This document shows positions 8,400-15,569 of a stretch of DNA of 35,930 nt, one piece after another. The notes under the pieces were generated by a model, which saw nothing but the letters and a program-made list of their open reading frames with translations, did not search any database and was not told the origin of the DNA. Origin of the DNA: an uncultured Clostridia bacterium. Its GTDB lineage: Bacteria; Bacillota; Clostridia; Christensenellales; Aristaeellaceae. Where the stretch lies: NCBI GenBank assembly GCA_947165425.1, contig CAMVAJ010000022.1, forward strand, positions 1 through 35,930. The letters run 5' to 3'. Both the position numbers and the translations under genes were made by a program. The first letter of the stretch is position 1. The number at the start of each line of letters is the position of its first letter.

Positions 8400-9118
8400 G
8401 GCGTATCGGCCTTTCTCTGTGTCTCCTGCAGAGGGAGGGAGAGCTGCTCCTCCCCTTCGGGCTGGTTGAGGCCCTCCACCTCGTCGTGCAGGTGCTGCAT
8501 GCGCTCGTCCAGGGCGGCGATATCCAGCGCGGTGCGCACCAGCTCGTCGGAGATGCGCTGCGGCACCCGGCCCTGGGCCTTGTAGCGGAGGGAGTGCTCC
8601 AGCGTCGCCCAGAAGTCCATGGCGATGGTGCGGATCTGCAGCTCCAGCGGGACAGTGAACTTTCCGGAGCGCTGGTAGACATCCACCTCCAGCACCAGGT
8701 GCAGGCTGCGGTAGCCGTTGGGCTTGGGCTCGCGGATGTAGTCGCGCACGCGGAGCACCCGGATGTCGTCCTGGGCGGTGAGGGCGTCCGAGACGGTATA
8801 GATATCCTGGATATAGGAGCAGATGACCCGCGTCCCCGCGATGTCGAACAGGTTCTCCACCGCGGAGCTGATGCTGACGGGAAAGCCCTTGCGGCGCAGC
8901 TTCTCCGCGATGGAGGGGAGGGTCTTGAGGCGGCTGTTCATGGAGTGGATAGGGTTTCGGCGCAGGGTGAGGGAGAACTCCTCATCCAGCGACTCGAGCC
9001 GCGCCTGCACCTGCCGGATGGCGGCCTGGTAGCGGGTTCGGACCTGCAGGTACTCGTCGAGCATGGTCTCCGCGTCCGCCGACATGAGCAGCAGGGCCTG
9101 CGCGTCGGATGGAATCAT
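8396..9118 (-). CDS. Small alarmone synthetase (GTP pyrophosphokinase, YjbM/RelQ-like)
   Basis: A 240-residue RelA/SpoT synthetase domain without the hydrolase, TGS or ACT domains of long Rel proteins, so a small alarmone synthetase. It transfers pyrophosphate from ATP to GTP or GDP to make (p)ppGpp in the cytoplasm. Visible motifs: FDIAGTRVIC (91-100), the substrate-binding YIREPKPNGYRSLH (127-140), LELQIRT (158-164) and EHSLRYK (174-180). Helical flanks at 15-50 and 190-215 match those used for oligomerisation in RelQ/RelP. The AAGGAGG ribosome site is well placed before the ATG. The gene is 34 nt behind the CD1247-like gene and overlaps the next gene by four bases, so alarmone synthesis is tied to two membrane proteins and a phosphoesterase. 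Confidence 0.92.
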   Translation of the reverse strand: MIPSDAQALLLMSADAETMLDEYLQVRTRYQAAIRQVQARLESLDEEFSLTLRRNPIHSMNSRLKTLPSIAEKLRRKGFPVSISSAVENLFDIAGTRVICSYIQDIYTVSDALTAQDDIRVLRVRDYIREPKPNGYRSLHLVLEVDVYQRSGKFTVPLELQIRTIAMDFWATLEHSLRYKAQGRVPQRISDELVRTALDIAALDERMQHLHDEVEGLNQPEGEEQLSLPLQETQRKADTP

Positions 9119-9152
9119 GGCTGGGCCTCCTTCTGTCGGGGTTCATCCGGGC

Positions 9153-9644
9153 TCAGTCCTCGGCCTCTTCGTCCCCGTCCTCCTCATCGTCCGTCTCCTC
9201 GGATTCGGGGAAGAGCTGGGCGCCGCAGAGGGGGCAGGGCATATCCTCGCCGAAGTCGACCTCGTCCAGACGCAGGGTCACGGTGCCGCCGCAGGAGGGG
9301 CAGACATAGTCCACCGTCTCCTCGCTGTCCGAGACGATGAAGGCGCCCTTGTCGTCCTCGTCGTCGTCATCCTCGTCGTCGTCCCAATCCTCGTCCTCTT
9401 CGTCCCACTCCTCGTCGTCCTCGTCCTCCAGGATGGCTTCCAGCTGGTCCAGATCCTCGTCCAGGGCGTCGGTCAGATCCTCCACGTCGCCGAGGCGGCG
9501 CTCGACGGAGGCCAGCGCCTCGGCCAGGTCGGCCGCCACGTGGACCGTCTCGATCAGAAGGCGGTTGGCGTCCTTCTCGGTGCTGAGCTTCATGCCCTCC
9601 ATCAGGCCCTTGAGATAGCTTGCGCGCTCGATGTAGTTGCTCAT
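9153..9644 (-). CDS. CD1247-like acidic zinc-ribbon protein
   Basis: A 163-residue protein in three parts. The N-terminal helical region (1-72) starts MSNYIERASYLKGLMEGMKL and resembles the clostridial CD1247 N-terminal family. A run of almost pure Asp/Glu follows (about 73-98). The C-terminal zinc ribbon has two CxxC pairs (C115/C118 and C137/C140), and the tail is acidic again. The acid run comes from TCGTCC-type low-complexity DNA at about 9345-9435. In my recollection relatives occur beside efp in other Clostridia, as here, but no function is known to me. The strong charge and zinc ribbon are compatible with a nucleic-acid or protein-binding role. GGAGGAGAGG precedes the ATG. Confidence 0.8.
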   Translation of the reverse strand: MSNYIERASYLKGLMEGMKLSTEKDANRLLIETVHVAADLAEALASVERRLGDVEDLTDALDEDLDQLEAILEDEDDEEWDEEDEDWDDDEDDDDEDDKGAFIVSDSEETVDYVCPSCGGTVTLRLDEVDFGEDMPCPLCGAQLFPESEETDDEEDGDEEAED

Positions 9645-9739
9645 GGTTTACCTCTCCTCCGACATGCGGCGATCGTATGCTGAAACAAAACGGCGATGAA
9701 ACAAGAAACCCGGGGAAGCGCGCCCCTGCTCCAAAGGCT

Positions 9740-9810
9740 GTGCCCCACCGGGTTGAGTTCCGCCCAGGCCGCCGTGCGGCAGGGGCGTTCATTGGCTCGA
9801 TGCGGGGCAC
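9740..9810. repeat. Nested inverted repeats downstream of efp
   Basis: Outer arms GTGCCCC (9740-9746) and GGGGCAC (9804-9810) enclose a second hairpin at 9761-9787, whose arms CGCCC and GCCGC pair with GCGGC and GGGCG around a CGT loop and a symmetric AG/AG internal loop. It lies between the efp stop and the next gene on the minus strand. No T-run follows on either strand, so it is not a classical terminator. It may end or process the efp transcript. The rest of this 188-nt gap shows no convincing gene and only a weak promoter candidate. Confidence 0.45.
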
Positions 9811-9832
9811 CGAAGCCGTCTTTGCGGAAAAA

Positions 9833-10390
9833 TCAGGCGCGCTCCATGTACTCGCCCGTGCGGGTGTCGACGCGGATCATGTCGCCGGTGTTGATGAATA
9901 GCGGCACCTGCAGGGTCACGCCGGTCTCGAGGGTCGCGGGCTTGTAGGTGTTGGAGGCGGTGTCGCCCTTGAAGCCGGGCTCGGTGTTGGTGACCTCAAG
10001 GGTGACGAAGTTGGGGGCGTCCACGGAGAAGGCGCTGCCCTTGAAGAACTTGATGGTGACGTTGGTGCCCTCCTTCACGTACTGGATGGCGCCCTCCACC
10101 TGGGAGCGGTTCAGCGGCAGCTGGTCGTAGGTCTCCATGTCCATAAAGTAGTACAGGTCGCCGTCGTTGTAGGAGTACTGCATCTCCTTCGTCTCGATGA
10201 TGGCTTTGCTGGTCTTGAAAGTGGGGTTAAAGCTGGTCTCAACCACCGCGCCGGTGAGCACGTTCTTGAGCTTGGTGCGCACAAAGGCCGCGCCCTTGCC
10301 GGGCTTGACGTGCTGGAAGTCCACGATGGTCCAGACGCCGTTCTCCCATTCGATGGTCACGCCCTTTTTGAAATCGCCGGCAGTAATCAT
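9833..10390 (-). CDS. efp: Translation elongation factor P
   Basis: A 185-residue EF-P, which binds between the P and E sites of stalled ribosomes and speeds peptide-bond formation at polyproline stretches. The KOW-like N-terminal domain begins [10 protein letters not shown] and carries the loop [12 protein letters not shown] with the modifiable lysine K32, the position modified in Bacillus subtilis. The two OB domains follow and end with [12 protein letters not shown], close to the usual C terminus. I chose the ATG at 10390 because the conserved N terminus starts there and GGAGG lies 8 nt upstream; an in-frame ATG further up adds 19 unrelated residues. The Pro-Gly-Lys-Gly loop is of the Bacillus type, but the modifying enzyme is not in the window. 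Confidence 0.97.
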   Translation of the reverse strand: MITAGDFKKGVTIEWENGVWTIVDFQHVKPGKGAAFVRTKLKNVLTGAVVETSFNPTFKTSKAIIETKEMQYSYNDGDLYYFMDMETYDQLPLNRSQVEGAIQYVKEGTNVTIKFFKGSAFSVDAPNFVTLEVTNTEPGFKGDTASNTYKPATLETGVTLQVPLFINTGDMIRVDTRTGEYMERA

Positions 10391-10473
10391 GTTGCATTCC
10401 TCCAATTGCTGATGTTGCTGTTCAAGTCCGCGCAGCGAGGTTTTCACGCGGCGCGGGCAGAATTACCCAAAGC

Positions 10474-10502
10474 ATTGTACCACATCTTTCACGCCTTGAA
10501 AA
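10474..10502 (-). promoter_or_regulatory. efp promoter (sigma-A type)
   Basis: On the minus strand, TTTTCA (-35, at 10502-10497) and TACAAT (-10, at 10479-10474) are separated by 17 nt. They lie in an AT-rich pocket of an otherwise GC-rich region, with an 84-nt leader before the efp start. Confidence 0.75.
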
Positions 10503-10507
10503 GATGT
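10482..10507. repeat. Dyad over the efp -35 region
   Basis: ACATCTTT (10482-10489) and AAAGATGT (10500-10507) form an 8-bp inverted repeat with a 10-nt centre. It covers the efp -35 hexamer and half the spacer, so it could be an operator. On the plus strand it is followed by a T-run, so a weak terminator is the alternative reading. Confidence 0.45.
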
Positions 10508-10520
10508 TTTTTGGCAAAAA

Positions 10521-10570
10521 CACTGCCGCCGGGCCCCTCCCCGCGCAGAAAAGCGCGATCAGAGGCAGTG
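10521..10570. repeat. Inverted repeat between divergent promoters
   Basis: CACTGCC (10521-10527) and GGCAGTG (10564-10570) are flanked by A-tracts and enclose a small GCGC/GCGC hairpin (10543-10556). It sits between the efp promoter and the promoter of the SGNH hydrolase gene. On the minus strand the stem is followed by five T, as in a terminator, though no gene on that strand lies upstream of it within this gap. Confidence 0.45.
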
Positions 10571-10590
10571 AAAAAGATGCAAAAATCCAC

Positions 10591-10619
10591 TTGACAAACA
10601 GCAAAAATTGATGTAATCT
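10591..10619 (+). promoter_or_regulatory. Promoter of the SGNH hydrolase gene
   Basis: A consensus TTGACA (10591-10596) and TAATCT (10614-10619) with a 17-nt spacer, the best-looking plus-strand promoter in the window. AAAGGAG at 10646-10652 and the ATG at 10662 follow. Confidence 0.85.
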
Positions 10620-10661
10620 AAAATCGAATTCCAGATAAAACAGTCAAAGGAGCGTGATCCT

Positions 10662-11351
10662 ATGACAAACGATAACGGGAAAATGAAACGGTTTTACCTC
10701 TGGGGGGACTCGATCGGGAAGGGCGTGATCTTCTCCCGGGAGCGCAACCGCTATTGCCTCGCGCCGGAGCGCTGTGAGCGCCGGCTGCAGGAGGCCGGGG
10801 TGGCGCTGGAGAGCCACGCCCGGATGGGCGCGACCATCGGACAGGGCTACGCGGACTTCGCCGCCAGCCGGACGGAGCCGGGGAGCGTGGCGGTGATCGA
10901 GTTCGGCGGGAACGACTGCGACCTCGACTGGTCGGAGGTGGCGAAAAACCCGGAGGTCTTCCACGACGGCCGGACGCCGCTGGCCGAGTTCCAGCAGATG
11001 CTCCGCCTCTTCGCCGGGGACGCCCGTGCCCGGGGGATGCGCCCGGTGATGGTGCTGCCGCCGCCGCTGCACTCCCAGCGCTACTTCCGCTGGATCAGCC
11101 GGGGCCGGGACGCGGAGGCCGTGATGCGCTACCTCGGCGACGTGGAGCACATCGGCCGCTGGCACGACAGCTATGTGGAGACGATCCGCGCCGCCGCGGA
11201 GGAGACGGGCAGCGGCCTGCTGGATCTCCACACGCCCTTCGTGAAGGCACGGGATTTCCTCTCGCTGATCTGCGAGGACGGCATCCACCCAAGCGCCGCC
11301 GGCCAGGAGCTGATGGCCCGCGTGGCCCTCTCGCGCCTCGCGGCGGCGTGA
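10662..11351 (+). CDS. SGNH/GDSL hydrolase
   Basis: A 229-residue serine esterase/lipase of the SGNH superfamily. Block I is WGDSIGKG with nucleophile S17, the Gly of block II lies near residue 61, block III is FGGND (N84), and block V is EDGIHPSAAG with D206 and H209. No signal peptide is present, so it is cytoplasmic. Family members remove acetyl or other short acyl groups from sugars, lipids or thioesters; the exact substrate is not readable. It is a single-gene unit: its own TTGACA/TAATCT promoter lies just upstream and a strong hairpin follows. Lying beside carbohydrate genes, it may deacetylate imported xylo-oligosaccharides, but that is inference. Confidence 0.88.
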   Translation: MTNDNGKMKRFYLWGDSIGKGVIFSRERNRYCLAPERCERRLQEAGVALESHARMGATIGQGYADFAASRTEPGSVAVIEFGGNDCDLDWSEVAKNPEVFHDGRTPLAEFQQMLRLFAGDARARGMRPVMVLPPPLHSQRYFRWISRGRDAEAVMRYLGDVEHIGRWHDSYVETIRAAAEETGSGLLDLHTPFVKARDFLSLICEDGIHPSAAGQELMARVALSRLAAA

Positions 11352-11362
11352 ACGAACAACGA

Positions 11363-11395
11363 AAAGGCGGGGATCATGAGGCGATCCCCGCCTTT
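11363..11395. terminator. Strong terminator, SGNH hydrolase / AraC regulator
   Basis: A perfect 13-bp stem, AAAGGCGGGGATC (11363-11375) with GATCCCCGCCTTT (11383-11395), around a 7-nt loop and followed by GGCTTTTTGG. It lies between two converging genes. The A-run and T-run on either side let it work in both directions. Confidence 0.9.
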
Positions 11396-11410
11396 GGCTT
11401 TTTGGGGGTT

Positions 11411-12370
11411 TCAGTTGGGGGCCTGCGCCGCCGCGCGGGCGAGATCCTCCTGGCCGGCGAAGACCAGATAGGCCTGCCGGAACTGGCTGGGGGTGCACTT
11501 GCGCTGGGACTGGAAGGTGCGGCTGAAGGCCGCGGGGCTGGAGTAGCCGCAGCGGATGGCGACCTCGGTGATGGAGAGGGAGTTGTCCGCCAGAAGCCGC
11601 TCCGCCTCCTTCAGCCGCCGGTTGGTCAGGTAGCCCGTGAAGGAGTCGTGCACATACTGGGTGAACAGCCGCGAGAAGTAGGCGTTGGAGAGGTTGAACT
11701 GGTGCGCGACCGCGTCCAGCGTCAGGTCGCGGGCGTAGTTGAGCTCGATATAGTCCACCACCTGGCTGAAGAGGGTCTCGTGGGCGTGGCGCTTGTCCAG
11801 CGTCCCCTCCTCCGGGGCATCCGATCGGGAGGACTCGATCAGGCGGGAGAGGAGCAGCATCAGCTCCGCGTCGAAGAGCAGCTCCCGCTGGTCGCTGGCG
11901 CTGAAGTAGACGTTCCGCATACGGGAGAGGTGGCCCGACACGTGCATGTACAGGTTCGGCTGACGCTTTTGGGAGATGAAGAGGGGGCGGCTCAGCGCGC
12001 GGTTCAGGTCCTTCGCGGTGGGGATGGTCCGCATCCAGTCCAGGTCGCACAGATAGATCCACCCGTTGCAGTTCCGGGCCGGCGTGAGGTCGTGGATGGT
12101 GCCCGGCGGGACGATCAGGATGTCCCCGGGGTTGACGGTGTAGGTGGTGTCCCCGATACGGCAGGTGTAGTGCAGGTGCACGCCCTCGATGATCTCCAGG
12201 CAGGTGTGGCGGTGCCTCGGGTAGGCGGTGGGCAGATGGGTGAACCAGACCCGGATGTGGGTCCCCGGGAGATAGTCGATTTCCTCGTCCAGCCCGTGGA
12301 GAATCTGCGTCGGATAGTTGCCCGGCAGGGGCTGCTTGTATGGACTTGCGATGTAGATGTCATCGGCCAT
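11411..12370 (-). CDS. AraC-family transcriptional regulator
   Basis: A 319-residue regulator. The N-terminal cupin-like sensor domain (about 35-150) contains PRHRHTCLEI and VNPGDILIVPPGTIHDL, typical of the sugar-binding AraC_binding fold. The C-terminal part (about 215-310) holds two helix-turn-helix motifs of the AraC/XylS type (LTLDAVAHQFNLSNAYFSRLF and SITEVAIRCGYSSPAAFSR). I chose the ATG at 12370 because GGAGGTGAG precedes it; the frame is open further up but would run through its own promoter. It is transcribed away from the nine-gene uptake block that starts 281 nt away, the usual arrangement for a local activator of sugar transport. The inducer is probably a xylan- or arabinan-derived sugar (inference). 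Confidence 0.93.
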   Translation of the reverse strand: MADDIYIASPYKQPLPGNYPTQILHGLDEEIDYLPGTHIRVWFTHLPTAYPRHRHTCLEIIEGVHLHYTCRIGDTTYTVNPGDILIVPPGTIHDLTPARNCNGWIYLCDLDWMRTIPTAKDLNRALSRPLFISQKRQPNLYMHVSGHLSRMRNVYFSASDQRELLFDAELMLLLSRLIESSRSDAPEEGTLDKRHAHETLFSQVVDYIELNYARDLTLDAVAHQFNLSNAYFSRLFTQYVHDSFTGYLTNRRLKEAERLLADNSLSITEVAIRCGYSSPAAFSRTFQSQRKCTPSQFRQAYLVFAGQEDLARAAAQAPN

Positions 12371-12430
12371 CAATCTCACCTCCGCGGAGACTTTCGGCGC
12401 CCTGCCTCCGCTCAAACGAAATATCACATA

Positions 12431-12447
12431 GCCGCGGCGCCCGCGGC
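12431..12447. promoter_or_regulatory. GC hairpin in the AraC leader
   Basis: A perfect 7-bp inverted repeat, GCCGCGG/CCGCGGC with a 3-nt loop, lying in the 5' leader of the AraC gene between its promoter and start codon. There is no T-run, so it is not a terminator. It could be an RNA hairpin affecting translation or a protein-binding palindrome. Confidence 0.4.
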
Positions 12448-12464
12448 GAATCTCTGATGGACAG

Positions 12465-12493
12465 ATTATAGCACGTCCTGCACAAAAGAGCAA
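12465..12493 (-). promoter_or_regulatory. Promoter of the AraC regulator gene
   Basis: On the minus strand, TTGCTC (-35, 12493-12488) and a perfect TATAAT (-10, 12470-12465) are separated by 17 nt. On the plus strand a TATAAC (12557-12562) could be the -10 of the uptake block, but no good -35 lies in front of it, as expected for an activator-dependent promoter. Confidence 0.8.
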
Positions 12494-12651
12494 GAAATGC
12501 AAAAAACTTGGCATATTTGGAAAAGAAATTTACCATCGGAGAAGGTATTATGCTTTTATAACAGGAAATGAATGCCGGCCAGGGGCGCCCGCCCGGAGCA
12601 GATTTGGGCGTACCGGCGGCCGGATGGGCGGCGTGTCGGAGGTGTTGTACA

Positions 12652-15549
12652 GTGAAAAAAGCGAGCCTGGCAGCCTGGCGCAAGTGGATCATTCTCGGCG
12701 TCGTGGCTGTCGTTCTCGTTCTGTGGTTTACCCTGACCTCCGGAACCGAGCACTTTACCGAGAAATACGCGGGGGAGGATCTGGACGCGCAGCTGGCCGG
12801 CAAGGGCCAGGAGAGCCGCTATGAGGATTACCTCCGCCAGTACCGCGACGCGCCCAGGGCCGCCGCGGATGTTGCCGTGCCGCTGGAGACGGCGGAGGCG
12901 GCGGAGGGCGTGCGGATGGACGCCGAGGCGGGCGGCCTGCGCATGGAGAACGGCTCCGTCTGCCGCTGGACCGTCGACGTGCCCGAGGGCGGCCTGTATC
13001 AGATCCGCCTGCGCTACCTGACCCTGCCCTCCCGGGGCGTGGATCTGGAGCGGGTGCTGCGCATCAACGGCGAGATTCCCTTCGAGGGGGCGAGCCAGCT
13101 GGTCTTCTCCCGCCTGTGGACGGACAGCGGCGAGATCCGCCGGGACAACCAGGGAAACGATATCCGTCCGACCCAGACGGAGATCTTCGACTGGCAGACG
13201 GCCTACTGCCGCGACGCCATGGGCTACGAACCCGAGCCCTACCTGTTCTACTTCGAGCAGGGACAGAACGTGCTGGAGCTGGAGGCGACGAGCGAGCCGA
13301 TGCTCCTGGGCGAGCTGACCCTCGCCGCGCCGTCGGCGCCCGAGACCTACGCTGCCTACGCAGAGCGCTGCGCGGCCAGCGCCGACCACGCCCAGAAGGA
13401 CTGGCAGACGGTGCTGCAGGGGGAGACGGCGCAGCTGCGCTCCTCGCCCTCCCTCTACGCCCGGTACGACCGCTCCTCCCCGGCCACGGACCCCTACAGC
13501 GTGACGGCCACCCGCTTCAACTATATCGGCGGCGACCCGTGGCGCTCGGCGGGGCAGTGGATCCAGTGGAGCTTCTCCGTGCCGGAGGACGGCTTCTACA
13601 ACATCACGATCAAGGGCCGTCAGAACTACGCCCGCGGCAGCATTTCCAGCCGGACCCTCTATCTGGACGGACAGGTGCCCTTCGCGGAGGCGGAGACGAT
13701 CGACTTCCACTATAATAACCACTGGAACAACCTGACCGTCTCCGACGAGCACGGCGCGCCCTGCCGCTTCTATCTCACGGCGGGCGAGCACACCCTGCGG
13801 CTGGAGGCGACCCTCGGCCCGATGGGCGAGCTCCTCTCCCGGATGCAGGACAGCATCTTCCGTCTCAACAGCATCTACCGGAAAATTCTGGTGCTGACCG
13901 GCCCGACGCCGGACAACTTCCGCGACTACAAGCTCGACCAGGTCTACCCGGAGGAGGTCGAGGCCATGCGCGTGGAGAGCAAGGTGCTCTACCGCCTCGT
14001 GGACGACATGGTCGCGGTGACCGGACAGAAGAACGACCGCATCGCCTCGGTCCAGACCCTGGCGGTGCAGCTGGAGGAGTTCGTGGAGGACCCCTCCCGC
14101 ATCACCCAGTCCTTCACCAACTTCAAGGACAACATCACGGCCCTGGGCACCTCGATGCAGAGCCTGAGCGAGATCAAGCTGGACGTGGACAAGATCACGG
14201 TCTCCGCGGACGGCGCGCGCCTGGCCTTCGAGTCCGAGAACTTCTTCGACAAGGCGGTGCACGAGGTGCGCTCCCTGATCTCCAGCTATACGGTCAACTA
14301 CGACTCCCTGGGCAACGTCTACGAGGGTGTGGATGCGCTGGACGTGTGGATCCTCACGGGCCGCGACCAGTCCACGATCCTCAAGACCATGGTGGACGAC
14401 ACCTTCACGCCCAGCACCGGCATCCCGGTCAACGTTAAGCTGGTCGACCCCGGCGCGCTGCTCAACGCGGTCGTGGCGGGCAACGGCCCGGACGTGGTGC
14501 TCTCCACCGACTCCTGGAACCCGGTCAACTACGCCCTGCGCCACGCCATCGAGGATCTGCGCCAGTTCGACGATATCGACGAGGTGCTCAGCGATTTCTA
14601 TCCCAGCGCCTACACGGCCTTCAACTTCGAGGGTGGCATCTGGGCCCTCCCGGAGACCCAGCTGTGCAACGTGCTCTTCTACCGCTCGGACATCCTGGCC
14701 GACTATGGTTTGCAGCCGCCGGAGACCTGGGACGAGCTGATCGCGATGCTCCCCACCATTCAGGGCGCGAACTTGAGCGTGGGCATCCCCTATCCGGACA
14801 TCGTCGCGCCGAACCTGGCGACCTACTACGCCATGCTCTACCAGCGGGACGGCGCGATCTACAACGAGGCGGGCACCCGGACCGTCATCACCAGCGAGGC
14901 CGGCGTCAAGGCCTTCGAGACCTACACCTCGCTCTACAACGACTACGGCCTGCCGGTGGTTTTCGACTTCCTGAGCCGCTTCCGCTCCGGCGAGATGGTG
15001 ATGGGCGTCTTCGACTACACGATCTTCAACACGCTGATGGTCTCCGCGCCGGAGATCCGCGGCCTGTGGGACATCGCCGTGCTGCCCGGCACGGAGCGGG
15101 TGGACGCGAACGGCCAGCCCTACATCGACCACCGCGGCCACTCCCAGGGCGCCTGCTGCATGATGATTGCCACCGACGACGAGAAGGTGAAGCAGAACGG
15201 CTGGACCTTCATGAAATGGTGGGTCTCCGCCGAGTCCCAGGTGCGCTTCGGGCGCGAGATGGAGAGCCTGCTGGGCTCCTCCGCCCGCTATGCCACCGCC
15301 AACCGCAAGGCCATCGAGCAGCTCCCCTGGAGCGAGAGCCAGCTGAAGGTGATCCGCGAGCAGATGGCCTGGGCCGTGGGCTTCCGCGAGGTGGCCGGCG
15401 GCTATTACACCAACCGCCACCTGACCAACGCGATCCGCAAGATCATCAACGAGCACACGGACCGCCGCGAGACGCTGACGGAGTACGCCCGGACCATCAA
15501 CGAGGAGATCGACAAGAAACGCCGGGAGTTCGGCCTGCTGGTGGAATAA
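12652..15549 (+). CDS. Membrane-anchored substrate-binding protein fused to carbohydrate-binding-like modules
   Basis: A 965-residue protein, more than twice the usual length of a sugar-binding protein. One N-terminal transmembrane helix (about 14-33, WIILGVVAVVLVLWFTL) without a lipobox anchors it. Two beta-sandwich modules follow (about 76-230 and 272-410), both with the CBM6/35-like pattern of a Tyr/Ile/Arg strand after VPE(G/D)G and a LDGQVPF/INGEIPF strand. A helical linker (about 430-555) leads to a family-1 extracellular solute-binding domain (about 564-940, VDPGALLNAVVAGNGPDVVL, GGIWALPETQ, HRGHSQGACCMM, NGWTFMKWW). The start is the GTG at 12652, preceded by GGAGGTG; the open frame continues 28 codons upstream without domain content. 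It heads the uptake operon. I infer it captures polysaccharide-derived oligosaccharides at the membrane for the downstream permeases. Confidence 0.88.
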   Translation: MKKASLAAWRKWIILGVVAVVLVLWFTLTSGTEHFTEKYAGEDLDAQLAGKGQESRYEDYLRQYRDAPRAAADVAVPLETAEAAEGVRMDAEAGGLRMENGSVCRWTVDVPEGGLYQIRLRYLTLPSRGVDLERVLRINGEIPFEGASQLVFSRLWTDSGEIRRDNQGNDIRPTQTEIFDWQTAYCRDAMGYEPEPYLFYFEQGQNVLELEATSEPMLLGELTLAAPSAPETYAAYAERCAASADHAQKDWQTVLQGETAQLRSSPSLYARYDRSSPATDPYSVTATRFNYIGGDPWRSAGQWIQWSFSVPEDGFYNITIKGRQNYARGSISSRTLYLDGQVPFAEAETIDFHYNNHWNNLTVSDEHGAPCRFYLTAGEHTLRLEATLGPMGELLSRMQDSIFRLNSIYRKILVLTGPTPDNFRDYKLDQVYPEEVEAMRVESKVLYRLVDDMVAVTGQKNDRIASVQTLAVQLEEFVEDPSRITQSFTNFKDNITALGTSMQSLSEIKLDVDKITVSADGARLAFESENFFDKAVHEVRSLISSYTVNYDSLGNVYEGVDALDVWILTGRDQSTILKTMVDDTFTPSTGIPVNVKLVDPGALLNAVVAGNGPDVVLSTDSWNPVNYALRHAIEDLRQFDDIDEVLSDFYPSAYTAFNFEGGIWALPETQLCNVLFYRSDILADYGLQPPETWDELIAMLPTIQGANLSVGIPYPDIVAPNLATYYAMLYQRDGAIYNEAGTRTVITSEAGVKAFETYTSLYNDYGLPVVFDFLSRFRSGEMVMGVFDYTIFNTLMVSAPEIRGLWDIAVLPGTERVDANGQPYIDHRGHSQGACCMMIATDDEKVKQNGWTFMKWWVSAESQVRFGREMESLLGSSARYATANRKAIEQLPWSESQLKVIREQMAWAVGFREVAGGYYTNRHLTNAIRKIINEHTDRRETLTEYARTINEEIDKKRREFGLLVE

Positions 15550-15569
15550 AGGGAAGGGAGGGATAACCA

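Noticed and set aside
8263..8682. An upstream extension of the 277-residue membrane protein.
   Set aside because: The extension is only an alternative frame of the alarmone synthetase and 46-residue genes; the GTG at 8262 with its 4-nt overlap explains the start.
9345..9435. Repeated TCGTCC-type DNA as a CRISPR or other direct-repeat array.
   Set aside because: It is simple codon repetition for Asp/Glu inside a reading frame, with no spacers of regular length.
9337..9618. Plus-strand frame rich in serine opposite the acidic zinc-ribbon gene.
   Set aside because: It is the complement of the Asp/Glu codon run; it has no ribosome site and no domain.
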